Of a stretch of DNA of 64,000 nucleotides, positions 1 through 13,125 are shown in pieces. Made by a program: the position numbers and the translations under genes. This DNA comes from Motacilla alba alba. Its lineage: Eukaryota > Chordata > Aves > Passeriformes > Motacillidae. The stretch spans positions 16,401,013 to 16,465,012 of the forward strand of contig NC_052026.1 in assembly GCF_015832195.1 (NCBI RefSeq), in the 5' to 3' direction. The notes beneath the pieces were generated by a model, which worked only from the letters and a program-made list of their open reading frames with translations, searched no databases and was not told the DNA's origin. Position 1 is the first letter of the stretch; each line of letters starts with the position of its first letter.

Positions 1-3000
1 GGTGCCGCCGGGCTCCTCCGCAGGAGCCGTCCTGTTCTCGGCATCACACCGCTGCTTTTCCAGCTCTGAGGAGCTGTGTCACCCACCAGGGGAAAAAGCC
101 CCCGAACAACTTCATTGCTGCCAGGTGCCCGGTGTGAAGAAGTAACCCCTAAAGAGTGAAGTGTGAGGATGGGGAGGGAGGTGTCGGGCCGAGGGGCAGC
201 ATCCCAGGGCATTGTGAGGTGCTGGGCTCTGTGTGTCCCTCGGCCGCACCGAGTCAGCACTTCAGCATCATTTTTTTCCTCCTTAATGTCTTTTAGCAAG
301 ACAGGGCTCCAGGTGGTGGTCATGGGTTCTGAAGTACACCGGCTTCTAAATGAAAAAATAAAAATACAGGTTTGTCTCCCCATCACTTGTGCCCCCACAG
401 CATCTAAGAACATCACTCGGAAATTGCCAGAGGGACAAAGCCTGGCCGTGCCAGGATCGCTGGCAGCTCTTGGCAGGGGTGTCACCAGCATGTGCAGCCA
501 GAACTGTGCCACTGACAGCGGGTGCTGGGGAGGATGAGCTGCATTAGCACAGTCATGGTTTCAGCCTGGCAAACAGCTGCTCCTGGGCTGTGTGTGCAGG
601 GAAACCCAGGTCATGGAAAGTCCTGCTGACACCAGTCTGAACCCCACCACACTCAGTGCTGACAAGTCCAGTGACAGCAGGTGAAAAGACCTCCACGAGA
701 TGTTATGGTACATGTCTGCATGTCAGAGTGGGTAAACAAAACATACAAGTGGTTAATTTCAAAGGGTTTTTAAGTCCACTCATTTGCAGGAAATAAAGGC
801 ATTTGTTTTGTCTTCATGTGTAAAGTAGGAGCAGACCTTCAATACCATTTAAACACAGGATTAGCATAAATCTGTAGCAGACTTTTTGTACTGTTTGGAC
901 ATTTTTTCCAGCTGCTGCTTCCTGTGAAGTTGTCATAAAATTTGCCTTGTTTTGCTAGGTGAGGATGGGAATTCTTTATGCTACAGTCTGAAAAAATGCA
1001 ACCTTCTGCAGTGTCATATAATCTGCTTTTAGGCAAGACATTATTTTGGGTGACCATTGTAGTACAACTTCAACATTCTCAAGTACAAAAATAAACTAAA
1101 AATAAATAGAATATGAGGCTGGTGAATAACTTTTAAATAGCAGGGATCATGGACAGACTTAAGTAAACAGTTCTCTGCATTGACTGAGCTAGCAGAGCTG
1201 AGAGGGAAAATGAAATAAAATGCACATAGAAGGAAGATCATCAAGAATTTGCAAAAAGGACATAGTGGAGCCTATGTACTGCTAATAATTTTTCATCACT
1301 GCTTGTCTTGAGAAGCAGGTTTTGAAGATTGTGGTGAAAGAAATCAAAGATGTGAAATAGAAATGAGCCATTGATTTATACTATTCAAAATGCCTGAATG
1401 CTTTTTAGGTCATTTGCCATCATATTTTAGATGACCATATGCCTGACATTAGGTTTCAGAAGAGTTGCTGTAGGTGGTAAGAGGTCGTGTCCTTGGAAAA
1501 ACTGCTGTTCTACTGCTACAGCAGTATGAGTTTACAGAAAATGTCAATTTTTTTACTGTGAACAAAAAATGCTTAACTAAAAGATATTGTAGATTATCCT
1601 ATGGAGAAGTGCCTTTTCACAGAATTTCATCTTTAAGTTTTGCATTTGGGTGATCTCTGAAAAATGTTCTAGGGAAACATGGGTTAATGGTGTGTGAGGA
1701 ATAAGAGCTCCAGACACAACTACATTAGCAACAAAACTTATAGTCATTAGAGTTGTGGTTTTTTTAAACTCAGAATTGTTCAGGTTCAAATCTCATGAAG
1801 GAACTCATTAACTATGTGTGAAAGTAGGTTACATGCGTTAATATATAAATATGATTAAGTATGAGGTTTGTTGGGTTTTGGTTTTTTTTAAGCTTACTCA
1901 TGTCTTCTCCTTTCAAGATGTAAAGAACAAAAAATACGTGTACCTAGTTCTTGTATGGCACATTAGGAAACACATTTGTGTTACCTACCTTTGCAGAGCC
2001 TAATTTTTGCTTGCTGCCTGTCTCTCTTCCTTTTGTCACTCCAGGATCTCTCTCTTTTTCCAGCTGGTCTTCACATTGGGTAGGATTGGTCAGGTAGGTT
2101 GCCAATGTTGGGGCACTGTTTCCAGCCAAGGGAACACAGTGGCTTTTTTTGGAGTTGAAATTAATCTCCACCTTATACCTAGTCTGTGCAACTCCTATTT
2201 ATTGTGAGTGTTGGTTTTTTCAAAGAAAATCAGTTTAGGCCTCTATAGAAACAGTTATTGCAGGAGACACAAGAATTTCCTGCTCCTGTATTTAAGGGTA
2301 GCTGATTCCAAAGCTTTGCTACCACGGGCTGTTACAGTCTCCAAATGCCCATTGATTCAGATTGCTCTCATTTGAAAAATTCCAATATAAAGCTCAGAAA
2401 AAAATCCATTAAGTACTTTCAGAAGTAAAACTTGGAATAAAAACAATCGTTTACATGAACCTTGAAGTGAAGCAGTGGAAGTATGAGTTGATGTGGTGTT
2501 TTCAGTGTCTGGCTGTCTCATTATGTGCTGTGGCTGTGGGCAAGTTGGTGGGCGAGTTCAGAAACTGTAGGGTTTGCATGAATGCCTAGTTTAGGGTGTG
2601 AATAGGAAAATAAGTAGGCATGGACTTTGTGAGGGGGTGGTTGGGTGTGAGCAGTCTGTGTGTGCTGAAGGATTTGTGCAGCCACGGAGAGAGGAGCGTT
2701 ACCTGTTTCTCAGTTTTGCATGGAAGCTGTTTGGCTGACTGGGAATGAGTAGGACACTTGTAAATTATAGTGATGTGTTTTCCCACTAGTTATTTGGCAA
2801 CTGGATTATCCGTGCAGCTCAAAGACAGCAGCTCCAGGGAGGAGAGAGAAAAAGGCATGAAGGGGCACAGAAACACATTGGAAGTGTTATTGGTGTCATG
2901 GGTCCCACCTGACTGTCTGATCCATAGGGTGGCTTCTGCAAGTACAGAAAAATAAAAAAGGCCTGTTTCATTTTCAAATTTTCAGTCTGTGGGACCAGTA

Positions 3001-6000
3001 AGAATTTTAATTTTTGTGGTAGTTTGATTCTTGAGGTTCTTGAGGTTTTGCCTCAACTGCTTAATGCCAAGTGGTTTGTAGCTCTCTCAGGCCAGTGAGG
3101 TCTGGGGCAGTTGTGTGAATTCCTACAAAATTCCTTTATGTGTACAGGTTTATCTAATCCCCCTGTGTGCCCCTGGAGCAAATCCTGCCATTTACAAAGC
3201 ACAGAAGTCTCCCTGCATATCTCTAACATCTTGTGGTATGTTCCTGAGCCTGAGAAAAGGAGGATTCCTCGGGAAGAAACCGCCACAGGACAAAGTGTGG
3301 TTTGGCTCAAGGTGATGCTGCTGTGCATCCCAGAGCGGTTATATTCAAGCTAGGTTAGCTCTTGGTTTTCTCTTCTGTAACAAATCAGCCAGAAAACCTG
3401 CCCTTTTTTTGGTAGCACTCTTTGTCCTGGCAATTGCCTTAGTGTGGATCCATTGCCCTGGTTTAATTTATTTCATTTGAGAGCTTGGTGTAAATTACAG
3501 TGGCGTGAGAGGGCTTTTCCCTGAGCAAACCATGCTTGCACTAGTCAGTTTGGCCTGAGCTGTGGCATAGATCCACCAACCTTTTATAGGATAGATTTGG
3601 TCCAAGCATTCCTGGTATCCTCAGCAGTAGCAGCAGATGTTCCCATCCCAACAGATCTGTCACTGTCTGGCATGAGTCGTTCCTGGCCAGCTGAAACTTG
3701 CAGCTCTTTATATTTTGCTCACCTACTGTCTGCTTGCCTGGATCACAGGGAGCACGTGGGAACTACCTCAACAAAGAGGATATTTAAGCCCATATTCTTA
3801 GACAAATTTAATGTTGTTACGCAGGGATTGCGCTGCTGCATTACAAATTGAATTAAGACATTTTTGTTACCTCAGCAAGTTTTGTCTTTGATTTTCACGC
3901 ATCTGCGTGAGCGGATTACAGATGGCTGTATGTGTTCTATACTGTTCCCCAAGGCTTTTCAAACTCAGTAATGGACCAGTAATCATATTTAAATCTTTTT
4001 TCAGAGGAGCATAATATAACTAAACAAGAATGTAAATGTAAGGTTAAGTTCACATTTTTACGTACTTATAAATAGCTGTACTGCTTGTAAATGGGTTTTG
4101 GTCAGAAATAACCTGACAGTCTTTGCATCCTCTCACTTGTCCTGTTTGACCTTATGACATCCCTAAAGCACTGCAGACCTTGCAAGACCCTGCACAGACA
4201 CGGGCAATGCTGGAATAGATTTCCATGGAGATGTGGGGAGATGTGCCCCCCATCACTGACCTCCTGGCCTTTCCTCTGTGTGCTGGCACTTGGAGCATTT
4301 GCAGTTGTCACAAGCAGAGCCTGCTGAGACTCCATCCCTGTGTGAGTGTGTCTGGGAGCATCTGTGAGTGCTGGTGTGGGAAATGGGCTGGGATGTCCCT
4401 CCTGCACCCTGGAGGTGCCACTGGGCACTTCTTGTTACACCTGTTGGACAATGAATATTGTAGAGCAAGGTCAAATAGGAGCCAACACATGCCAGAAGCT
4501 TCTGCTGCTTATTTCCTGGTACCTGTTTGGTCTTTACTGACATTTATAGAGATCTTTTATAGTGTTTTAAAACTTCACTTTGGGATGAATATTGAAGTCA
4601 GGAACACAAATGGCAGCTGGAGCTGGGAGCTGTTTGGTTGTCAGAACGCCGTGCTCCCAAGTTCTGCTTTAGCCAAATCATGCTGTAATTGTGCCAGGGC
4701 TTGTTCCCACTTCACTGGGTGTGCAGGGCGGTGTTGTGGTAACTGCACTGTCAAAGAGGGCTCTAAAGCCATTGTTGTCTTCAAGGTTTCTTTTGAGAAG
4801 TTTGTTTCTGGCAGTCTCCTGGGAGCTTTGGAGGCTGTCCTGGCAGTAGGAAGTTAGGAACAGATCAGGCCAGAATTTGCTTCCTGACTTTTGTTTGTTT
4901 GTTTGTTTGACATAGTTTTGTTTTGGTTTTGATTTTAAAAAAATTAAATTGAAATGCTACCTATTATGTTTTAGTGGTAGCTGAGTTGTAAAGTCTCTGT
5001 GACTTTGAGAGGCAATAAATCAAAATAGTTGCCTTGGCCAGAAACTCTGTGCCTGGCACAACTCAGAAGTGCCTACATGCATGTTATATTTGGATAAGCA
5101 GTTGAGGGGCAACAGTGATAAAGGTATGTTAAAAGTTTATGGTTTAAAAAGGGATTTAGAAGTCACTATACCAGGCTTGAATGGGAGTTGTTAATTATAT
5201 TCCTGCTCCAACAAGCCCCTAGAGATCGCCTGAAGGGAAGAAGCCATAAGGCTCTTACCCAGCCCAAAATAGTAAAAAAAATACAGTTGGGTTGCTGCTA
5301 CACGTCAGGCAGAGGGAGAACTGGGAATCAGAGCATCTTGTTTACCCAGGAGAACTAGAGATGAAATTTCTTGTCCTTTCTTTGTACCTGGAGACGCGCA
5401 GCTCATCTGCGTGCCTGATGTAAGAGGCGAGCTGGGATGGAAGGTGTGGCAGCATGGGCTGCTTGGGATGTCTGGGTAATTTATACTCTGTAGGTTGCCT
5501 TTACACTTGTATTAATTGCCTTGTTTGGCAAAACTTTTATTATTAAAAGAACCTTTTTTTATTCTTCTTTTTTTTTTCCCTTGACTTACAATGTATTTTG
5601 TGGCTGGAAAAGAGCTGATGTGTCTGGAGCTGATGAGTCAGAAATGCTTCACTTCTGTTTTGGTTTTTTTGGTGGTGTTCTTTTTTAATCCTTTGAACCT
5701 GTTTTATTTGTGTTGGTCTCATCTGTAGTTACTAAAGGAACTCATTTCTGGTGCAGACTGACAAATATGAACAATAATGAATGGTTTGAAAGGATTTGTT
5801 TCCTCACTCTGTTCAGACTTTTACTCTGAATATTGTACAGAAGTTTCTCTCTATGCTGGTACTGAGTACCAATGTAGTGCTACCCATGCACAGGGCAGTC
5901 TCCACTCCTGTCTTTGCCTTTCATATTTTATGTTTGTCATGGCTTAATATGTCCAAAAACCAAAATAAATCACTGCTTATGCACAGCCCTGAACGTCCTT

Positions 6001-9000
6001 GTCCCTATCAAGGAAGTATGTCTTTAATGCCATGTGGTTGGTGGCTGGTTTATGTCCCCAGGCATGTTGGTTTACATCCCCTGGACAGTGTGGGCTGCCT
6101 GGTGCAGCTCTTGTTTATGGGCATGGGGAGTGCTCTGTCTTGGAGGCTCCTGTGCTGATGAAATCCATGTTCCTTTTTCATCTTGGCTGTGGCATTGCTT
6201 TCTGTGAAAGTCTTGCAGATCTGTGTTCTCCAGCTCTGGGCATATCCAGAATTCCAGTGCTTCCCTCAGTTGGATTCCAAACATCTTCCAGCTGTTCCAC
6301 AACACTACTCATGCACTTATAATTTTATCCATTTGACTTCATACTTACCATCAATTATGAAAATCTTTCTGCAACTCTGTTGCTTATTGCTCCCATGTGC
6401 TGTAAGGATAAGTGAGGTAAAAAAACCTGGTTAATCCAAGTTTTCCCAGCAGAGCTATTGGTGTTTGTTAAATAATAATATTTACAGGAATAAAATGAAA
6501 TAAAATTAAATTAATTAAATAATAATACAGGAATATTTGAGTTATTAGACAAATGCTGCACAGCATTGCATTTCTTAAATATATTTAACAGCAAATTTAG
6601 CAGCATGAGTACTGTATAACACTGTACCTGTTTCTCCTAAAAGCATTTTTAACAAGTTTAAAAGTGGAGTTAATCTGAAAGAAGATATATTTCACCTAAG
6701 ACACTCTTCATTTCTTGGCTTAAAACTCTATTTCAAAAATGTCTTCCGTTGTTTTTCTGAGGAAGTCCTGATTCCAAACTGCTGCCTAAAAAATGTGACA
6801 CTGCTGGGAATCATCAGTTCAGTGAGTGGACTTGAGTGTCAAGTGGAGCAGAAGAAAACCAAACCCAAACCACCTCTCTAAACCCAGCAGGTGTTTCTGT
6901 CACAGATGAGCAGCGACTGCTGAACCAGGCGTGCTCCACCACATCACAGATGAGCCTGAGCTGTGCTTGGTGCCATGCACAGGGTGCAGAACCACAGGGC
7001 CCAGCAGCTGATCTGCATTGCTTGTGTTTGACTCGTTTGCGAGCTCAGCTGGTGCAGTTGCTTGGTTGTTTTCTGTGCTGGCTAAAGAAACTCAAAGTGA
7101 AATGAAACATCAGGTCCTTGGTGCTGCTGAGAACTGCCAGGGTCCGTCCTTGGGCACAGTTTGTTGAGTGTGTGTTCTGTCTACTTAGGGCTAACTCACA
7201 TGTTTAGGCAAGACACTCTGGTTGAGGGTAGATTTCCAATTTAGATTACAATCTAGCTCTGGATGAGCTCAGTGTAATCAGGGTAATTTCAGATTTTCAT
7301 GGTAAACAAGCTCTTCATTGAGCAAAGCCCTTGAGCCCTGTACATGTCCCCTGTGCTGCTGTTGAAGGAATTGCCTTGTTCCTTTTCTTATGGAAAGGGA
7401 GGAAGCCACATTTTTGCCTGACTTAAACTTTTAAATAATTGAAAAAATTAAGTTATATGCCATAGTTTTTGTTTCTCTTAAAGCAAACAAAGCAACTTCT
7501 GCAAGTTTTTGTGCTGAGCTGTTAAATGGACTCGTTTGCCTTGAGATCTGAAGTTGGAGATAATCTTAAGGAGAGAGGCATAGGAGAGACATAGGAGAGG
7601 CATAGCCAAAATCTTCTGAGAGCTGGCACCCTTTGCAGGGTGTGGTGAAGACTGACTTTTATGTGTGGTGCTAAAGGCCAGGGTGCGACCTCAAAGGAAA
7701 CCTTCTGATTTGGTTGTAAAATATCTTTTTGGAGGATGGCGGTGGGTGGAGTGAACTGCTGCATCATGTTTTTATGTCTGACCTGTTTAATAATGTGATT
7801 ATTAAGGAGTTTTTTTGCACGTAGAAAGACCAGCCTTTATGGGAGAAAACATTGCAGGGATAAAGGCAGAGAAATGAAAAACTTCACCATTAAAATGGTC
7901 AGTCCTAACTAGGACTTAATTAGATTTACCATGGAAAGTTTGTACTTGAAAGACTGAAACCTACATAAGGAATCCCAGACCAGGAGACTAAGTTGACCTT
8001 ATGTTTGCATCAAAAGCAGATTTTTTGTTTTCTCCTTAGTGATGCAAAATCTCCAAGTACTCACTTGTCATTTTTGGGACTGAGTCATCCTTGTGAGCAT
8101 GTTTTAGGTTTGGTGCATGTCTTTGCTGGAACAATTTGTTGGAGGTCCAACTTCATTTTAAAATGCTGATGCTCTCTGGAGAAGGTCAAAACACTGGCGC
8201 AGGTAAAGGATAAATCATCAAACCCCAATTTTATTGCCCTTCAGTTTCGAAGGACAGCTTTGCTACTTGGATATTAAAGTTTGCTAGTGTGGCAATACTG
8301 GCAGAGCTTGTGTAGACCAGCCCTTAATGGTTAATCTGGAGCAAAATCATTAATTTGGGAAGACAGCTCCTTTCCAAAAGACAAGTGTCTCCCTCTTGTC
8401 TGGTTCCTGACACCCTGCAGTGTAAGTAGGTCAGCGAACTGTGTTTGCACCGTGGTGACGTGAGAGCAGGTAAAAGTTTTGTGTTGCAAAGCATCAAACC
8501 CAAAGCATCTCTCTTTTGTTTCCCAGATTTTTGGATGGCTGTTCACTGTAAATATCAACAACCTGCTTGTGGTGAATGTGGTCTGGAGCATTCTCGTAGG
8601 CACAGTCTTTGCAGACAGGTGTTTTCTTTATTTGTTTAGGTTCCAATATACCAGCACTCCAAGGATTAAAGCTTTCCAGGAGTTGTGCTCTTGTTCTCTG
8701 TATAACTTATGTGACCATTGTAAAAACACATCAGTTGTCTTTTCTTAGTAGTTTACAGATAAGGCAGAGATTTCAAAGATGAAAATATTCCTACAAAATT
8801 ATGTCTGACTCAGGAAAGCAAGTGGTGTCGGTGGTGGCCAGTGGCCAAGTTTTTAATTTGAATTTTCATTTTGTTTGTTGTCTTGTCTAATTGAGTATTT
8901 AAAAGTGATTATTCACCTCCTATAAACTTTCAACTGTAAAATGTAAGAAAACCAAGTTTTCAGACACATGGATTTTTTTTTCAATGTGCTTCTTATAAAT

Positions 9001-12000
9001 CTTAACTGTCCCACAACAGTGCTTTCACAGGTCAGAAGTATTGGGTATGCTTTGATTTGTTCTGCTCTTTTAAAATAACAGTAAGTTGGAAGTTCCATCC
9101 TAATTTTAATAAGAGCTGTGGACAGTCTTAATTTACCTGTTGTTTTGCTTTTTGCTTGTGGGTTGTTTTTTTTTTTTAATTTTATTTGAATCTGGTTTAT
9201 GTCATTAGAGGTAAATTGTTGTTCCTAGCAGTATCAACATCAGTTCTTGAGCCTGTGTTTTCATTTTGAGGATTCACCTTGCTTATACTGCTTACCTATA
9301 CAGAAGAGGTACTGGAATTTTTATCCTCATTCTGCCTCATGTAGAGCATTTCAGATGACTCATTAGGATTGTATTCCTTAAGTGATGTGGAACAGCAGAT
9401 TCTAAATTTGTCACACAGACAACATCAAAACACAACATCAACCCATTTGTTCTTATGCCACTGGCTCAAGGTGTTGTGTGTGCCAGCAGTTTTCCTGACG
9501 AGGCACAAGATGTTGGGGTGGATGCTGAGCATTTATAGAACAGTTTTATGTTACTGGAAGCAATTTCAACTTACAATCATGATCTTAATTAAAAAATGGA
9601 AATTATTGTTTTAAAACATGTATGGAGTCAAGTTGCTCAAAATTAACTTACTTGAGAAAACAGGATGAAGAAGTTGCCTTGTTTCATTTCCTCCAGCTCT
9701 GTCTTGGCTGTGCTCTGCTCCCAACTCATGGGGGTTTTGGTTGGCTGGGAGGGTTATTTCCTTCTAGATCTCGATGTTCTGGTCTTCCATCTGAATTAAG
9801 GAAGACTGAGGCAGCCTTTTCAGCTGTGGTTTGGCAGCTTGCAGTGCTTTTAAAGTAATTAGAAATGTTGTCCACAGTAGGAATCTGTCACATGCCTGTG
9901 TTAGAAGCAGCTGTGCTGCAGCTGGCCTGTCTCTGCACCTTGGGCTGCTGGTTGCCACTTCCAGCTCTCAGCCACACAAATCACAGGCTGAATAAATCAC
10001 CCTGAGGAGGAGCGTGGCAGAAAGAAGGCATCCTCCTTCTGGGATGCTGACAGATTGGAAAGCCTCTGCTTAAGCATAGCTGGTAACTTACTTTCTAAAG
10101 TGAAATTTGATAGTCGGCAGGGGTTAAGTATTTCTCCATGTGCTGCCCATTGTCTTTCTGAACTGGGAACAAATGTGATTGGAAACTTTCTTGTCTTGTC
10201 TCTGGTGTTATGACAGGGATGCCCAGGCCTCAGTTTGCGGGCGACGTGTGGGTGCAGGTCACAGCTGGTGCTGGGTGATGCAAGAGGAGATGTGGCTCCT
10301 TGCCCTCTGCTTGCACACCTCCTACTTTTCTCTCCTCCTTCAGCTTTTTTTCCATTTGGACTCATTATTTTATTTTTTTTTAACTTTTCCAGCCCCAAAA
10401 CTGGTTAGAATATGTCCTTGCATCCTATTTTTCCTTCCCTCTTCCCAACAGCCAGTAGCTGCCCAGCAGTTTTGATGTGAGTGACAAGGAGTACCTCCAG
10501 CTGCCTTTGGGAGTTGCTCTCTTGGCATAGCTCAGAAGTACTTGTACTGAAATAAATAACCTTATATTTTATTAACCAACAAATTAAAATCATGTGACAG
10601 ATGCATCACTGTTGCTTCCCATGACAGATGATAGGAACAAAACTTAATCTGAACTGGGAAGCATTTGCATAAGGTGAATGTTTGCCTAGACACAAGTGTC
10701 TGTAACTTGGAAGTAATTTGATTTGTTCTCAATGTTATTTTTCTGCTTTGGCTTTGTGTTTTGGCCTTGCATTAGGGTCTAGGTCATTTCTTTACAGCTC
10801 ACAAACTGTTGATGTCTGAAAAAGTACACAGTAATTAGAACATCTACCCTGATAAGACCCAAAAACTCTGAACAACATTTTCCTGTTACCAGGAGGCGTC
10901 AGTGTAAAGTCCACGCAATGAGGTGATTTAGCTTGGGTGTGTACAGGTGATGCTAAGATGAAAGTTAGTGATAAATAGCACAAGTCCTTTCCTTAATCTC
11001 CCCATTAGTGCTGCCATCAACATGCTTATTATATGCCTTGGACCTGTTTCAAGCCCCTCAATGTGTTGGACACCCCGGGTTCTTTGTAGAACTGCTGTGT
11101 ATTTGATCATAACAGCTACTTACAGGTACCTGACTCATGCGAGATCCAGGGATCACCCAACTGTCTTTTCTGCTGAAGGAAGCCAGACACGTGAACCTTG
11201 AAACATTTTATGTTAAATTAAAACACAGTTTCATCCTAGGAATCCAGAAGTGCCTTTTGTTACAAACCAAGAATCCCAGAACTCCAGGTGGTTTGGATAG
11301 ATTTGAAAATGTGTGTAAAGAAGCCTTTGCTCTGTTAGAAGTCTAAAGGCACGCTGCCCTGTGTGTATATGCTCTGTAGCTCATTTGGAGCTTGTAGACA
11401 TGGAAAATGCACACTGCACATGGGCAAGGATGGCTCAGGTTGAGGTACACGTTGGATGTTCTGCTGGAAATGTCCATTTGGGGCAGGAGTTTTCAGCTGA
11501 CAAGCTGTAAATCAGTGCCTGCTCTTGCAGCATGCACTTTAATGGGAGTCACATAACTTTCCTAATCTCCTTCCAGGTGTTAGGAAATAAACAATTTCCT
11601 AACCCACACCACGTTGTTGTTGTTATTTGTATTGTAACCTGTGCCAGGTCTGTACAGACAGGGTGAAGCAGCTCCAGCCCTGGTGCATGGGCACCGCTAT
11701 CTCCGGGTGTTCTGCAGAGTAGAAAAGGAATGTGGAGACAGGACCACAAGTATGATGAACTAGAGGGCTAAAATTACTGCCCTTATTCACACTTAAAAAT
11801 AGCTCCTTACAGACTAAGGTTTTATTTGATGTGAGTTACAGCTTAATTTGTGAGAAACTTAATTTATTCTGATATGAGTAAGTGAGGCAGAATCTGCCCT
11901 TAGCTAAGACCTATTTATGTATTTGCTTAGCATGAGTGTGGATAGCAGGAGGCTGGACATTTTCAGCTTGGCAGAGCCACAGCTTTTCACATTAAGAAAC

Positions 12001-13010
12001 TAAGAATATCTAAGAATATATTCAAATGAATGTTTAAAAGTTTTAAAAGCTTTTATTTTAGTGCGCTGTGGTATAGATGTAGGTCACTATACATACACTG
12101 AAATAGGAAAACAAACTTTCTTGTCTTTATGTAATGTATTCTTCATTGACCAAAATGTGGAAAAATATGTTTAAAACTGATCTTTTATTAGCCCTTATGG
12201 CCTTTGGCACCAAACTGGTGGATGCTGCTCCCTTTTGAACACTTAAATTGTCTCTCCTGAAAGACGTGTTTGCACTGAAAGCAGTGTCTGCTGTGCTATT
12301 ATTACTTCCTCACCTTTTCCCCTAGCCTCCACCATTCTGTTCACAGGCACATCACAGTGCTCCTGGTATGTTTAAAGAAATGGCTTGTAAGTGAAGTGTC
12401 CACTGATGTGGATGAATATTTAAAGCTCTGCTGAGCAGCACATGGGCTGTTCCCTGCAACTGTGAGTGCATGGCTTGGTTACAGCCAGGCACAGCATTAG
12501 GCTGATAACATCATAAACTACACAAAATGGTAATGCAATCCAAATGTTTGTGCTGCCAGTGAATATTCTGATCACATCTCCTAACTCTAATTATTTCTTC
12601 CTTGGTAAAAAAAAAAAAGGTTTTGTTTTGCTTTGGGTTTTTTCCCACCTTTATCAAAGCAAATTCTTGTGTTTCATCTGTCAGCAGAGCTGCTGTTCTG
12701 TTGGAAGGTCTGAGTGAAGTTTTTGAATGCTTGTGATGAATGAGCTGGGATAAAACATACTTTGGCTCTTTGATGGCCTGGGTAGTTTGCAAGGCTGACA
12801 GATTTGTTCAGTTTGGAATTGTGATGAGCAGTATCAGAGGCCATACCTATGTGCTAATTCAAGGGACAGTTTTTCCATCACATTGAAAGGTTTTAACATC
12901 TCTGCTGTGGCTTGAGAGATCCATATTCTGAGATCTCAAATTCTTCAGAAACTGACAGCAACCAATGCCCAGATTTTGAACTTTGCTCTCTTCCTTTTCT
13001 CTTCTCTTAG
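1..13010 (+). other. GAN: GAN intron 1, 3' portion
   Basis: Exon 2 enters in phase 2 at 13011 and no sequence encoding the gigaxonin N-terminus occurs upstream, so this stretch is intron 1 continuing from before the window. The first 60 bases are GC-rich and include a 7-bp hairpin (11-28). The rest is ordinary AT-leaning intron with a short TTTG repeat at 4889-4909. Open frames here, the longest at 4225-4857, show no protein-family features and are treated as chance. I see no RNA gene or intact repeat. Confidence 0.85.
4889..4909. repeat. (TTTG)n simple repeat
   Basis: Five TTTG units in GAN intron 1. Ordinary simple repeat. Confidence 0.9.
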
Positions 13011-13125
13011 AACAAAATTGAACTACAATCCTCCAAAGGATGATGGCTCAACGTACAAGATTGAACTTGAAGGGATATCTGTTGATATCATGAAAGAGAT
13101 ACTAGACTACATCTTCAGTGGGCAG
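13011..13125 (+). CDS. GAN: GAN exon 2 (end of BTB domain)
   Basis: 115 nt, entered in phase 2: one base completes Arg56, then residues 57-94, starting TKLNYNPPKDDGS and ending DYIFSGQ. This is the C-terminal half of the BTB fold, used for dimerisation and CUL3 binding. Acceptor cttctcttag, donor gtatgg. The exon is below the usual ORF size cut-off, so it is easy to miss. Its reading continues directly into IRLNE of exon 3. Confidence 0.96.

Noticed and set aside
1775..1795. tRNA B-box-like GGTTCAAATC, and a similar one near 15421
   Set aside because: No A box or cloverleaf at the right distance at either place.
4225..4857. 210-codon open frame in GAN intron 1 (+)
   Set aside because: Cys/Ser/Leu-rich chance composition, several overlapping frames on both strands, no domain and no supporting splice structure.
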